From the NCBI GenBank assembly GCA_963746605.1, contig CAVVCH010000015.1:90865-154864 (forward strand): 64,000 nt of DNA, in the 5' to 3' direction. The notes beneath the pieces are model-generated. The model did not search any database. It was given only the letters and a program-made list of their open reading frames with translations, and was not told the origin of the DNA. The translations under genes and the position numbers were made by a program. This stretch comes from CAVQSS01 sp963746605. Lineage in GTDB: Bacteria; Desulfobacterota; RBG-13-43-22. Numbering within the stretch: the stretch's first letter is position 1; the number at the start of each line of letters is the position of its first letter. Of this stretch, positions 25,379 through 33,835 are shown in pieces.

Positions 25379-28368
25379 ACCAGGTCTCCAAAGGGCCGGT
25401 GGAAAGCGGCCCGAAAGTTTTTCAGTCTTGTTTTTATCAGGGTTTGCCCTTCATCCTTGAACAGCACCCGCTGGGTCCTGGTCACCAGCCCCACCGGCCG
25501 GCAGAGACAGCCGGCCATGAGCCGTTCAAAGGCCTCCTGTTTTCGCGGGTCCACCGTCAGGATGACCCGTCCGCAGGTCTCGGAAAACAATAGTTTGTCC
25601 CGCCGAAGGTCAGGCGAGGCCGGAACGCGGGACAAATCCACTTCCAGGCCCAGGTCCCCGGCCAGGGCCATCAGGATCAGATGGATCCCGAGTCCGCCCC
25701 GATAGATCCCGTGGGCCGCCGAGACCAGGCCCTGTTGGATGGCCTCCTGGAGGGTCCGATAATGGGCTCGTTCCTTATCTCCGTGGAAGCGGGGCACCTT
25801 TAGGCCGACATAGCCCATCATTTCATAATACTCGGATCCTCCCAGTTCGTCCCGAGTTTCTCCTAAAATATAGATGAGATCTCCGGGGAATTTAAAATCC
25901 AGGGACAGACACCGAACCACATCGGCCACCACAGAAGTGGCGGTGAACTGCAGGGTAGGCAAGCCGGAGACTCGGTGGGCTTCCCCGTAAGGTCCCTGGA
26001 TATACCCGTCCACATACATGCTGTCTTTCCCGGAGAGCAGAGGGATGCCGAAATGGAGGCAGACCTCCTTCAGGGCCTGGTTGGCCCGCACCAGTTGAGC
26101 GGCCTTCAGCTTCCCATCCGGATTTTCTTCGGGGTGGTACTGGATGGCCGGCCAGCAGAAATTATCCACCCCCCCGATCTGCTCCAGGTCGGCCCCCACC
26201 ACCAGAAGGCGGCGGACGGCCTCGTCGATGGTCACGCCGACCATGGCCCGGGTATCCAAGACCGAGTAGGTCGGGTTGAGGGCCTGGGTATAGGCCAGAC
26301 CGCGCCGGGAGGGCAGGTGCGGCCGCAACACCACTGCGTCTCCGGGGATATCCCGGTATTTGCCGACCAGGGGCTTGAGGACACTTCCTCCCTGGACCTC
26401 GTGGTCGTATTGACGGGCAATCCAGTTTTTGGAGGCTATATTGGGCCGGGAGAACAGGTTTTTCAGGAGGGCCTCGTAATCCTCCGGTTCCTGAAAAACC
26501 GGTTCAAAAAATCCCCTGTTCTCCGGGGGCTGCCATTCCGCCTCAAAGACCCACTGCGGAAAATCGCTTTTCAAAAAATCCAGGTCCACGTAACCGCAGG
26601 TCTGGTCCCGATAAAGCAAATGTACCTTGCCGGAGTCGGTATAGCGGCCGATGGCCGTGGTTTCCACATCATGTTTTCGGGCCAAGACCTGGAATCGCTC
26701 CCAGTAGGCCGGTTTCAGGCCCACGGTCATTCGTTCCTGGGATTCGGAAACCCAGATTTCCCATTGATCCAGCCCGTCATACTTCAGGGGGACCCGGTCC
26801 AGATACACCTCGCAGCCGTTGCTGAAACGGGCCGATTCCCCCACCGAGGAAGACAATCCCCCGCCGCCGTTGTCGGTAAGGTAGGTGATCAGTCCCTCGT
26901 CCCGGGCCTCCAGCAGGAAATCGTGCATTTTTTTCTGGGTGTAGGGGTCGCCGATCTGGACGTGACCGGCCGGGGTATCGGCGCTGTACACCTCCGAGGA
27001 GGCGGTGACGCCGTGGATCCCGTCTTTGCCGACCCGCCCGCCGCACATGACGATCAGGTCCCCCGGTTCGGTGCGTTTCCGGTCGGTGGGCTCCCCGTTG
27101 ATTTGGGCCGGCATGAAACCCAGGGCGGCCACAAAGACCAGGCATTTCCCCAAATACCCGGGATGGAAAAAGACCTGCCCGAAAGGCGTGGGGATCCCGC
27201 TCTTGTTCCCCCCGTCCCGGACCCCCTCGATGATCCCGTCTAAAAGCCGCCGGGGATGCAGGCGGGGCGAAAGCGGACCGGAGTAATCCCGCGGGCCGAC
27301 GCAGAACCCGTAACTGCCCATGATGAGCTTCGAACCCTTGCCCGTGCCCAGGGGGTCCCGGTAAACACCCACGATCCCGGTCAAGGCCCCGCCGTAGGGT
27401 TCCATATTGGAGGGGCTGTTATGGGTCTCGGCGGTAATCACGTAATGGTGCCGCTCGTCAAAGCGGGCCACGCCGGCATTGTCCCAGAGGACCGAGACCA
27501 CCCAGTCTTTTTCCCGCTGAATCTGCAGGGTCGGGGCCTCAATAAAGGTTTTAAAAAGATTATCAATCAGGATTTCTTCTCCCGTATCCAGATCCCGGTA
27601 CTTAAAGAGGCCCTGAAAGGTATTGTGGTTGCAGTGATCGCTCCGGGCCTGGGAGATGTATTCCAGCTCAACATCGGTGGGCTGCGAAAGGCCCACGGCT
27701 TTTCGGGCCTCCTGGACCTCCGGCTTATTGAAATAGGCTTGAATAACCTCTAAATCCCCGGCCGGCAGGGCCCAGGACCGTTCTTTATTGATCTTTAACA
27801 GGAGGTCCAGGGAATCCACCGGGATCACCGAAACCGACGGCTGGTGCCGAAGGGCGACCTTGGGGACAGGCCGGCCGATCCCGGCTTCCGGGTCCCAGTC
27901 CGACCGCTGAAAAAGCTTCCACTGCTGGATCAGATCATTGGCCAGCAATTCCCGGGCGATATTTTCCACCTGTCTCTTCTTCAGGCGAGGGGCTTTCAGT
28001 TGAAACTGCCGGGAGGTATAAATGGCTTCCCCTTCCGGAAGACGAATTCCCAGCAGGGCTTCAACGGCTTCCCGGGCCGTGCTGCCCGCATTGTCCCGCA
28101 CCCCGGGCAAATAACCGATCCAGATCAGCCAGTCGAAATCCCTGGCCAGCGGATGGAAGGAGGAAACCTGGGTCACCGGATTGGTAAAAATGCGAATCCG
28201 GACGTCCTCCAACTGCTCATCCGTCAGCGAGGTGTCAAAGGTCAACACCTGGATGGTACGGACCTCTTCCAGGGTCAGGCCCAGATAATTCCGGGCCTTC
28301 TTCCGCAGATTCTCCCCTTCGGGGTCCTTTAGATCGGGCTTTAAGGTAATCTCTAATCGTTTGGTCAT
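25375..28368 (-). CDS. purL: FGAM synthase PurL with N-terminal PurS-like domain (PurSL)
   Basis: 997 residues from ATG 28368; an upstream ATG at 28443 adds only unrelated residues. The first ~200 residues are PurS-like (RLEITLKPDLKDPEGENLRK and a second similar part), then the PurL core with linker ELEYISQARSDHCNHNTFQG, EPYGGALTGIVGVYRDPLGT, and two AIRS-type ATP-binding halves (TDNGGGGLSSSVGES; SAAHGIYRGGLGIHL). Makes FGAM from FGAR, ATP and ammonia delivered by PurQ. The fused PurS explains why no separate purS is here. Only PurQ follows it; the other purine genes are elsewhere. Confidence 0.96.
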   Translation of the reverse strand: MTKRLEITLKPDLKDPEGENLRKKARNYLGLTLEEVRTIQVLTFDTSLTDEQLEDVRIRIFTNPVTQVSSFHPLARDFDWLIWIGYLPGVRDNAGSTAREAVEALLGIRLPEGEAIYTSRQFQLKAPRLKKRQVENIARELLANDLIQQWKLFQRSDWDPEAGIGRPVPKVALRHQPSVSVIPVDSLDLLLKINKERSWALPAGDLEVIQAYFNKPEVQEARKAVGLSQPTDVELEYISQARSDHCNHNTFQGLFKYRDLDTGEEILIDNLFKTFIEAPTLQIQREKDWVVSVLWDNAGVARFDERHHYVITAETHNSPSNMEPYGGALTGIVGVYRDPLGTGKGSKLIMGSYGFCVGPRDYSGPLSPRLHPRRLLDGIIEGVRDGGNKSGIPTPFGQVFFHPGYLGKCLVFVAALGFMPAQINGEPTDRKRTEPGDLIVMCGGRVGKDGIHGVTASSEVYSADTPAGHVQIGDPYTQKKMHDFLLEARDEGLITYLTDNGGGGLSSSVGESARFSNGCEVYLDRVPLKYDGLDQWEIWVSESQERMTVGLKPAYWERFQVLARKHDVETTAIGRYTDSGKVHLLYRDQTCGYVDLDFLKSDFPQWVFEAEWQPPENRGFFEPVFQEPEDYEALLKNLFSRPNIASKNWIARQYDHEVQGGSVLKPLVGKYRDIPGDAVVLRPHLPSRRGLAYTQALNPTYSVLDTRAMVGVTIDEAVRRLLVVGADLEQIGGVDNFCWPAIQYHPEENPDGKLKAAQLVRANQALKEVCLHFGIPLLSGKDSMYVDGYIQGPYGEAHRVSGLPTLQFTATSVVADVVRCLSLDFKFPGDLIYILGETRDELGGSEYYEMMGYVGLKVPRFHGDKERAHYRTLQEAIQQGLVSAAHGIYRGGLGIHLILMALAGDLGLEVDLSRVPASPDLRRDKLLFSETCGRVILTVDPRKQEAFERLMAGCLCRPVGLVTRTQRVLFKDEGQTLIKTRLKNFRAAFHRPFGDLV

Positions 28369-28581
28369 TTTTTTATCTGCCCTGACGATATCGAAAAAAA
28401 GTTCTTCTGCGATCTCTGAGCGTTCAAGTGACCGGAGAAACAAGGGAAAGAATTAGACTTAGCGCTTACAGATATCTCAGAGAGGGTATTGGATTGTTAT
28501 AATGGGAATGACGGGATAAAGTCAATTTTTTAAGGAGAAGGGAAGGGGCTAAAAGCGTAATAATTTGAAAATGCGTCTAAT

Positions 28582-28613
28582 TTTGTCATTCCCGCACAGG
28601 CGGGAATCCGGTC
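28582..28613. repeat. REP-like palindrome GTCATTCCCGC...GCGGGAATCC
   Basis: GTCATTCCCGCACAGGCGGG AATCC: inverted arms ATTCCCGC and GCGGGAAT. A short intergenic repeat type common in Deltaproteobacteria and other environmental genomes; it lies between the vapC stop and purL. Confidence 0.7.
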
Positions 28614-28639
28614 TTACCCTTCAGCCCTGAGGACATAAA

Positions 28640-29074
28640 TTAACGAATTAGCGGGTTTCGAACCACCAGATCGGGGAACCGGTTGAAGTCCCTGTCCGCT
28701 GTCCATAATTCACGGACCCCATGAATTTTACAAAGGGCCGCCACCCGGGCATCATGAATTTGGGGACCTGTCACCAATCCGGCCTTGATGATAGAGCGCA
28801 ACGCAGGCCAATACCCTTCCGGTTCGGCCAGCAAGGCCAGACTCGGAGATTTCAGCCAGGCATCAACCTGTTCCAGAGCCATGGACAGCGGCGTAGGCGG
28901 GGCATAAATCCGGGGGTGGGTTACAATGGCCAGAAATTCATGGATACACGGCCAGGGAATTGCCCAGGACGCCCGTCCCTCCGCCAACCCGGCCAGGCGG
29001 GTCCAGGCTGCTTCATGCCAAGGGGAATCCTCACGATGGGCATATACGAGCAGGTTGGTATCGACGGCGATCAT
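28640..29074 (-). CDS. vapC: VapC-type PIN-domain ribonuclease toxin
   Basis: 144 residues. PIN fold acidic residues are in place: MIAVDTNLLVYAHRED (Asp5), PCIHEFLAIV (Glu ~46), IHDARVAALCKIHGV (Asp ~108) and ELWTADRDFNRF (Asp ~126). It should cleave RNA when free of antitoxin. The start ATG overlaps the vapB stop by four bases, the standard toxin-antitoxin arrangement. Confidence 0.9.
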   Translation of the reverse strand: MIAVDTNLLVYAHREDSPWHEAAWTRLAGLAEGRASWAIPWPCIHEFLAIVTHPRIYAPPTPLSMALEQVDAWLKSPSLALLAEPEGYWPALRSIIKAGLVTGPQIHDARVAALCKIHGVRELWTADRDFNRFPDLVVRNPLIR

Positions 29075-29316
29075 GATCCCCGGCCTTCATACGCCAGGTC
29101 CCTGATTTCCTTCCAGGATCCCCCGGATACCTGAGGCTGAAGTCCGTTGCCCTTGAAAGTGACCTTGCGAAGTTGAAAAGACTTCGTCCCCTTTCGCTCC
29201 GCCAAAACCTTGCGTAGTCCTTCTTCCACCATGGCCTTGACCGTGGTTTTTTCCTGGGAGGCGATTTTTCGGGCCTCATCCAGCAGGGCATCTTGAATAT
29301 CTACGGTTGTTTTCAT
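29071..29316 (-). CDS. vapB: VapB-type antitoxin
   Basis: 81 residues from ATG 29316. It begins MKTTVDIQDALLDEARKIAS, a ribbon-helix-helix DNA-binding N-terminus, followed by a flexible C-terminal part that would wrap the toxin (SWKEIRDLAYEGRGS). A further ATG four codons upstream lies inside the operator palindrome and is less likely. It neutralises VapC and represses its own operon. Confidence 0.88.
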   Translation of the reverse strand: MKTTVDIQDALLDEARKIASQEKTTVKAMVEEGLRKVLAERKGTKSFQLRKVTFKGNGLQPQVSGGSWKEIRDLAYEGRGS

Positions 29317-29343
29317 ATTGCTATACATATCATATTAGCAATA
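29316..29343. promoter_or_regulatory. operator palindrome of vapBC
   Basis: TATTGCTA (29316-29323), 12 bases, TAGCAATA (29336-29343): a perfect 8-base inverted repeat abutting the vapB start codon, the normal position for VapB autoregulation. Confidence 0.7.
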
Positions 29344-29525
29344 CAACTGTCAAATAAATAACCTGTTGAGAAATGCCGGCAGTTGCTGGCCAATCCTTAT
29401 TTTCATGCTTCGGGGTGCCCCCTGGGACATGGGTGGTTTAATACGGACTTGACAATCACTTCATTTATTAATAATTTTTTTTAGTTAATCATAATAATCT
29501 ATTTTGGGTGGACAGGAGGTGATCT

Positions 29526-29993
29526 ATGCGTATTGGGGTTGCTGCCGATCATGCAGGGTTTCGATACAAGACGCTCGTCGCGGAGCATTTGCGCCAACTA
29601 GGCCATCAGGTGCGGGACTTCGGTACCGACTCGGAAGAGCCGGTTGACTATCCCGATTTCATTCGTCCTCTCGCCATCGCCGTCGCCCAGGGCCAACTGG
29701 AACGCGGAGTCATCTTCGGAGGCTCCGGCAACGGCGAGGCCATGGCGGCCAATCGGGTTCGCGGCGTGCGTTGCGCGGTCTCATGGGATGAGGAGTCGGC
29801 ACGGCTATCCCGTGCGCACAACGACGCGAATATCCTCTCCCTCGGGCAGCGCTTAGTGCCGGAGCAGCAGGTCTTGGCGATCGTCGATGTCTGGCTATCG
29901 ACGCCCTTCGAGGCCGGTCGGCATGTCGCTCAGAATCAAGAAGCTCGACGAGCCATAGCGGGAAAAGACGATGCCGCCAAAAAAAGGGGATGA
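29526..29993 (+). CDS. rpiB: ribose-5-phosphate isomerase B family protein
   Basis: 155 residues, with GGAGGTG 8 bases before ATG 29526. Family motifs: MRIGVAADHAGFRYKT, VDYPDFIRPLA, GVIFGGSGNGEAMAANRVRG, and SRAHNDANILSLGQRL. Interconverts ribulose-5-P and ribose-5-P in the pentose phosphate pathway. The usual catalytic Cys of RpiB in GxxxCGTGxG is replaced here (GGSGNGEAM), as in part of the RpiB/LacAB group, so its substrate could differ. Stands alone in an accessory area; it could be acquired. Confidence 0.85.
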   Translation: MRIGVAADHAGFRYKTLVAEHLRQLGHQVRDFGTDSEEPVDYPDFIRPLAIAVAQGQLERGVIFGGSGNGEAMAANRVRGVRCAVSWDEESARLSRAHNDANILSLGQRLVPEQQVLAIVDVWLSTPFEAGRHVAQNQEARRAIAGKDDAAKKRG

Positions 29994-30032
29994 AGCTGAC
30001 AAGCCCTGAGCCTATCAGGCTTTTGCTTTTTG

Positions 30033-30064
30033 TCGTCATCCCGGGCTCGATCCGGGATCCAGGG
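30033..30064. repeat. REP-like palindrome GTCATCCCGG...CCGGGATCC
   Basis: GTCATCCCGGGCTCGATCCG GGATCCAGG: inverted arms ATCCCGG and CCGGGAT. Same class of short intergenic palindromes as at 28582, here downstream of rpiB. Confidence 0.65.
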
Positions 30065-30282
30065 CCTCACTCGTCCAGACGCCCTTTTCCCCGTCCAATC
30101 CATATTTTCATGCTTCTCGGGTCCCGCCGCTGGCATGGGGTTTTCTAATACGGAGATGCCTATCCGCAGGATTATCGGACAGAGTCATCTTATAGAACCA
30201 GAAAAAAGTTGATTTACAGTATTGTTAAGAGTATTATTAATAATAAGTTAAAAAACATTAAAGAATATAGATAGGGGAATTA

Positions 30283-30540
30283 ATGGCTGGTATTAGTGCC
30301 AATGAACTGAAGACAAAAGGAATATCGGCCCTGGAGTCGATCATCGATGAGCAGAAGGCGGCCGTGATCACCGTAAGGGGCAAAAACAAGTACGTCGTCA
30401 TGGATTTTGAGACATACAATCACCTGCGAGAGTGCGAGCTTGAAGCGGCGATCGTTGAAACCCAAAAGGAACTCGAACGAGGGGAAATATTTAACGACAC
30501 GATTGAAGAACACATCCGGCGTATCGCCGATGCCTTATAA
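30283..30540 (+). CDS. Phd/YefM-type antitoxin
   Basis: 85 residues. N-terminal ISANELKTKGISALESII and VITVRGKNKYVVMDFETYNH match Phd/YefM antitoxins, which bind DNA with the N-terminal domain and the toxin with the charged C-terminal helix. The stop overlaps the toxin start by 11 bases. Upstream is an AT-rich gap (30180-30282) that probably holds its promoter. Confidence 0.85.
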   Translation: MAGISANELKTKGISALESIIDEQKAAVITVRGKNKYVVMDFETYNHLRECELEAAIVETQKELERGEIFNDTIEEHIRRIADAL

Positions 30541-30808
30541 AATCATCTTCACCAAAAGCTATACGAAAAGGGCCTCGCAATTTTTTAAGAGGCATCCGGA
30601 CCTGATCGGCCAATACGAAAAAACCCTCAAACTCCTGGAATTGGACCCCTATCATCCATCCCTCGGGCTTCATCCCCTGAAAGGAAAACTGCAACCGCTT
30701 CACTCCGTTTCCATAAATTTTACCTACCGAGTGACCATCGAATTGATCGTTACCGAAAAAACGATCATCCCCGTTAGTATCGGGACCCATGAAGAGGCTT
30801 ACAGGTGA
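30530..30808 (+). CDS. RelE/ParE-superfamily mRNA interferase toxin
   Basis: 92 residues from ATG 30530, inside the antitoxin 3' end. It has YKIIFTKSYTKRASQFFKRH, LLELDPYHPSLGLHPLKGK and NFTYRVTIEL, typical of the RelE/YafQ fold, with basic residues and Arg in the conserved beta-sheet. It probably cuts mRNA on the ribosome. Forms a complete toxin-antitoxin pair with the Phd-like gene. Confidence 0.85.
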   Translation: MPYKIIFTKSYTKRASQFFKRHPDLIGQYEKTLKLLELDPYHPSLGLHPLKGKLQPLHSVSINFTYRVTIELIVTEKTIIPVSIGTHEEAYR

Positions 30809-31037
30809 GCCGCAAAAATCACCACCAGGAGTGATAGCGGAAAGTGCTCAGTCGCTGCCCTGGCCACGAACAGCCCGGAAGAAACGTCCGACGGTACGTG
30901 ACTTGATGAAGATAGGCCATCCGGACGAATGGGACAAGGAGATCGAGCGGGATTCCCGCGAGGATGGGCTCCTAAGTCCTTTGTTGAGGCGAGTCCGAGC
31001 GGACATCGCCTCGAAAAGGACCAAACTGCGTGATTAA
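30789..31037 (+). CDS. hypothetical protein, 82 residues
   Basis: Overlaps the toxin 3' end by 20 bases. The C-terminal half is charged: DLMKIGHPDEWDKEIERDSR and RRVRADIASKRTKLRD. No family is recognised. The N-terminal ~38 residues look unlike a folded protein, so translation may start at the internal ATG ~30903 (MKIGHPDEW). It may be a third small gene of the toxin-antitoxin transcript. Confidence 0.4.
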   Translation: MKRLTGEPQKSPPGVIAESAQSLPWPRTARKKRPTVRDLMKIGHPDEWDKEIERDSREDGLLSPLLRRVRADIASKRTKLRD

Positions 31038-31074
31038 GTTATTGAAAACTCCTGACTTTTGTTTCGGATCCGCT

Positions 31075-31840
31075 CTATTTTTCTATAGGCAGAACGATCA
31101 CCGGGACCGTGGCCTTTTCCTTAAAGCGCTGGGCGTCGGCCAGGGACCCGATGCCTTCCCCGACGTGCATGGGAATGGCGACCTTCGGCTGGATGGCCGC
31201 CGCCGCCTCGACAGCCTCCTCGGCGGTCATGACATAGGTCCCGCTGACCGGCAGCAAAGCCACGTCCGGGGCCAGCCCTTTCATCTCCGGAATAAAATCC
31301 GAATCACCGGTGTGGTAGATCCGCACCCCCTTGACCGTGATGACATACCCCACGTGCCCGGCCTCTTTGGGATGAAAAGGCACTCCCGGGCTGCGGAACT
31401 TGTTGACATTGTAGGCCGGGACAGCCTTGATCTTAACGCCTTTGACCGTCAATTCATCACCCGGCTTGACGGTCTTGATTTCTCCGGTGAACTTTTCGGC
31501 GGCCTTGGCGATGGTCACGATGACCGTATCCGGCTTCTGGATCTTGGCCACGTCGGCCGGCGAGGCATGGTCCTGATGGTCATGGGTGATCAGGATCAAA
31601 TCGGCCTTGGGCCCTTCCTTGAGCTTGTAGGGGTCCAGATAGATCACCACCCTCTCCGTCGATCCGAAAACTGTCATGCCCCAGCCAGTGGATGTTGGCG
31701 GTCATCTTTTTCAGCTCCGCCGCCTCCGCCCCCGTCGGCGTCGCAGCCCTGGCTGGTCCTGAAAACGAGAAACCGGCCAATAAAATCAATAACCCCAAAA
31801 CCCCCAATATCCCCGCTGGATTTCCTGAAATAAGCTTCAT
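31075..31840 (-). CDS. exported MBL-fold metal-dependent hydrolase (UlaG/YtkL-like), one-base frameshift in the sequence
   Basis: From ATG 31840, with an AGGAGG site. Signal peptide (~1-33, LLILLAGFSFSGPARA), then MTANIHWLGHDSFRID. An extra base in GG (CC at 31656-31657) shifts the frame; without it the text continues RVVIYLDPYKLKEGPKADLI LITHDHQDHASPADV, holding the HxHxDH zinc motif, and later YHTGDSDFIPEM and VAIPMHVGEG. Restored length 254. It belongs to the beta-lactamase-like hydrolase group that includes UlaG and YtkL. Substrate unknown; location periplasmic. Confidence 0.85.
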
Positions 31841-31967
31841 GGTTTTCCCTCCTTTTTCTTCAATTATATCATAGCCAGAGGACTTCTTGCCCCACCTTTA
31901 TTAAGAACCTGGGCAGCCCACCACCATCCCTTTAAATACTATCCCTTGACGATAATATCCTGGTAAA

Positions 31968-32019
31968 ATAGCGGGGTAATAATGCCTTCGATGTCGAGAT
32001 CGTTGATTACCCCTGAGGG
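31968..32019 (+). pseudogene. C-terminal remnant of a HigB-type toxin
   Basis: In the frame ending TGA at 32017-32019 the last codons read NAFDVEIVDYP, matching the conserved C-terminus DVEIVDYH of HigB/RelE-type toxins, which precede higA in intact operons. Upstream in this frame there is a stop at once, so only about 15 codons survive. The intact antitoxin gene follows 8 bases later. Confidence 0.6.
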
Positions 32020-32027
32020 GTGACATT

Positions 32028-32333
32028 ATGACTAAACGTGATTTTCCCCCAATCCACCCTGGCGAAATCCTGTTGACTGAATTTCTGGAGCCGATGGGGG
32101 TGACCCAGTACCGATTGGCCAAAGATATTGGAGTGACCCCGCGCCGCATAAATGAAATCATACACGGTCGGCGCGCCATAACCGCCGACACGGCACTCCG
32201 TCTGGGGCGCTTCTTTACTATGGAAGCGGAATTCTGGCTTAATCTTCAGACACATTATGATATGGAAGTGGCGCTGGAGGCTCTGGATGATCGCCTGGAT
32301 AAGGAAGTGCACCCACTTTCCAGTGCCGCTTAA
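32028..32333 (+). CDS. higA: HigA-family antitoxin (XRE-type)
   Basis: 101 residues. It opens IHPGEILLTEFLEPMGVTQY, then helix-turn-helix residues RLAKDIGVTPRRINEIIHGR and GRFFTMEAEFWLNLQTHYDM, all hallmarks of HigA antitoxins (VapI group). It would have repressed a higBA operon. Since only a HigB tail precedes it, it is an orphan; such antitoxins may act as ordinary repressors or protect against related toxins. Confidence 0.9.
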   Translation: MTKRDFPPIHPGEILLTEFLEPMGVTQYRLAKDIGVTPRRINEIIHGRRAITADTALRLGRFFTMEAEFWLNLQTHYDMEVALEALDDRLDKEVHPLSSAA

Positions 32334-32422
32334 CAACCGGCATTGCCGAACCATAGGCTTTAAATGGCGGTCGGACCAACTATTCAGTTTTGTCGGAACC
32401 CACCAGGAGTATGACCGGATAG

Positions 32423-32506
32423 ATGATTCGAAATCTTCATGATGGATTGGGTATTTCCGCCGAAGTGCTGATTCAACCTTATCGGACTTTAAAGGACGCG
32501 GCCTAA
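32423..32506 (+). pseudogene. C-terminal fragment of a COG5499-type HTH antitoxin
   Basis: The frame reads MIRNLHDGLGISAEVLIQPY then RTLKDAA stop. This matches the end of the MqsA/HigA-like COG5499 antitoxins (MIRxLHxGLGIPAEVLIQ). The helix-turn-helix region that should precede it is missing, so it is a fragment. It lies 90 bases after higA in a different lineage of antitoxin. Confidence 0.55.
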
Positions 32507-32833
32507 CCATGGCCTGCACCGGAGCGGCCATAAAGCCGGCCTCCCGGTGATAGCAGCCTTTCGGCTGAAAAGAGGTCTCTGCCCATGCGTGACTGGTGGT
32601 ACGGCGACAAACGGGATGTCGTGAAGTGGGGAAAATGGCCGAAAGCTTCTAAACGGAACATCGATGGAAGTAATGATAGTAACGGATGGAGAGCAAAAGC
32701 AGCTGCGGGAGGCCTCAAAGTCATATGGTCTCCGTTTTGACCATGAAAAAAGCCGTTTAAGGCAAAATATTGATCTGAAATAGTGCGTTTTCCCTTTAAT
32801 TTAAAAGGGTTCGTCTGGGTTCACTAATAACAG
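32507..32833. other. gene-free stretch with fragments
   Basis: A 40-codon frame at 32664-32783 (starting MEVMIVTDGEQKQLREASKS) has some protein-like character but no recognised family and no clear ribosome site. Otherwise nothing is seen here. Confidence 0.4.
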
Positions 32834-33670
32834 GTGACGTTAATGCCACTCCAACAACTCGATACCGAAGATACCGCCTGGATCGATGCCTACGCCGCGG
32901 ATGTCGTAGGCACCTTCGCCGCAAAGTTCGCCCAGAACACCAATCGGTTTCCGCAGGGTGATCAACTCATCGCTCGCTTCAAGGCGTCCGTTGAGCAAGT
33001 GCTTCAACGTGGGCGAAGACACTTCAGGACTGTAAATGAGGCGCACAACGAACTCTGCGTAGCAGATGCGCTGTTAAACAATCAGGGCAAGCATTTTCAT
33101 GCGATCACGTACGAGGCGCGGCTTGATCATACCGAGAAATCGATCGACTTTCGCGCCGAGGCGGTGGATTGCCCGGTTGTCTTTGTTGACGTCAAAACAA
33201 TCAAGCCTGTTGCCAAAGATCGTTGGGAACAATATGAACGCGCTATTCATGAGGGTTGGTTTCCCAAAAACATCGCCGTCCTTCTCGACAAGCAATGGCT
33301 TGGAGGAGAATTTTGGCACTATGCCTTTGCCGCACGCGGGCGCATACTGGAGTATGCTGTAGACCTGGAGCAAAAGATCGCTGGATCCGGCTTGAGCGGC
33401 TCTGGTGCAGTCTTTGTCCTCGCGCTATGCGGCGAGGGGTTCTACTGGCACCAAGACGAACTTGAAGACTTCGTCGCGTTCTATTGCACGGGCACACATC
33501 GATCGGATGACCCGTTTTCCCTCGCAGAAGAGAACTACATCAAGGAACGGGGCATTTCTATTTCGCGCACCGTCTCCCGCTTTGCATGTATGCGTCGGTC
33601 TCAAGGCGAGATGCTTCACAAGAGGCTTAACTGGCATGTTCAGCCCCCGGCCGATCCGGCCTTCTTCTAA
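32834..33670 (+). CDS. hypothetical protein with possible PD-(D/E)XK nuclease-like core
   Basis: 278 residues, no signal peptide, no membrane segment. Middle part reads NEAHNELCVADALL (~74-87), then KSIDFRAEAVDCPVVFVDVK (~104-123). Glu, then Asp in a strand, then D-x-K in the next strand is the arrangement of PD-(D/E)XK nucleases, but I cannot confirm the fold. A later half has aromatic-rich blocks (EGWFPKNIAVLLDKQWLG; EGFYWHQDELEDFVAFYC). Start at an ATG at 32834, or 32843 (MPLQQL) with better spacing. Lies in the accessory region, as single genes of possible defence or nuclease function often do; function unknown. Confidence 0.6.
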   Translation: MTLMPLQQLDTEDTAWIDAYAADVVGTFAAKFAQNTNRFPQGDQLIARFKASVEQVLQRGRRHFRTVNEAHNELCVADALLNNQGKHFHAITYEARLDHTEKSIDFRAEAVDCPVVFVDVKTIKPVAKDRWEQYERAIHEGWFPKNIAVLLDKQWLGGEFWHYAFAARGRILEYAVDLEQKIAGSGLSGSGAVFVLALCGEGFYWHQDELEDFVAFYCTGTHRSDDPFSLAEENYIKERGISISRTVSRFACMRRSQGEMLHKRLNWHVQPPADPAFF

Positions 33671-33835
33671 GCCGCAGCGGTCTAACCCTGCCCTGCCCGG
33701 GGGGCGCTCCCAAGTGACGCTTCGGTTGCTTGTTCGCGTCCCGGATTGACATCATTACACTTAGAGAGAGGAATAGAAGGTGATTACCCTCAGTCGTCGG
33801 GTCCTCAAGAATAAAGGTTGAGAGGAGACGAAACG

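Noticed and set aside
25975..27243. 422-codon plus-strand frame opposite purL
   Set aside because: Antisense shadow of a highly conserved gene; no motif, GC-driven lack of stops.
32664..32783. 40-codon frame between antitoxin relics
   Set aside because: No ribosome site and no family; too short to support.
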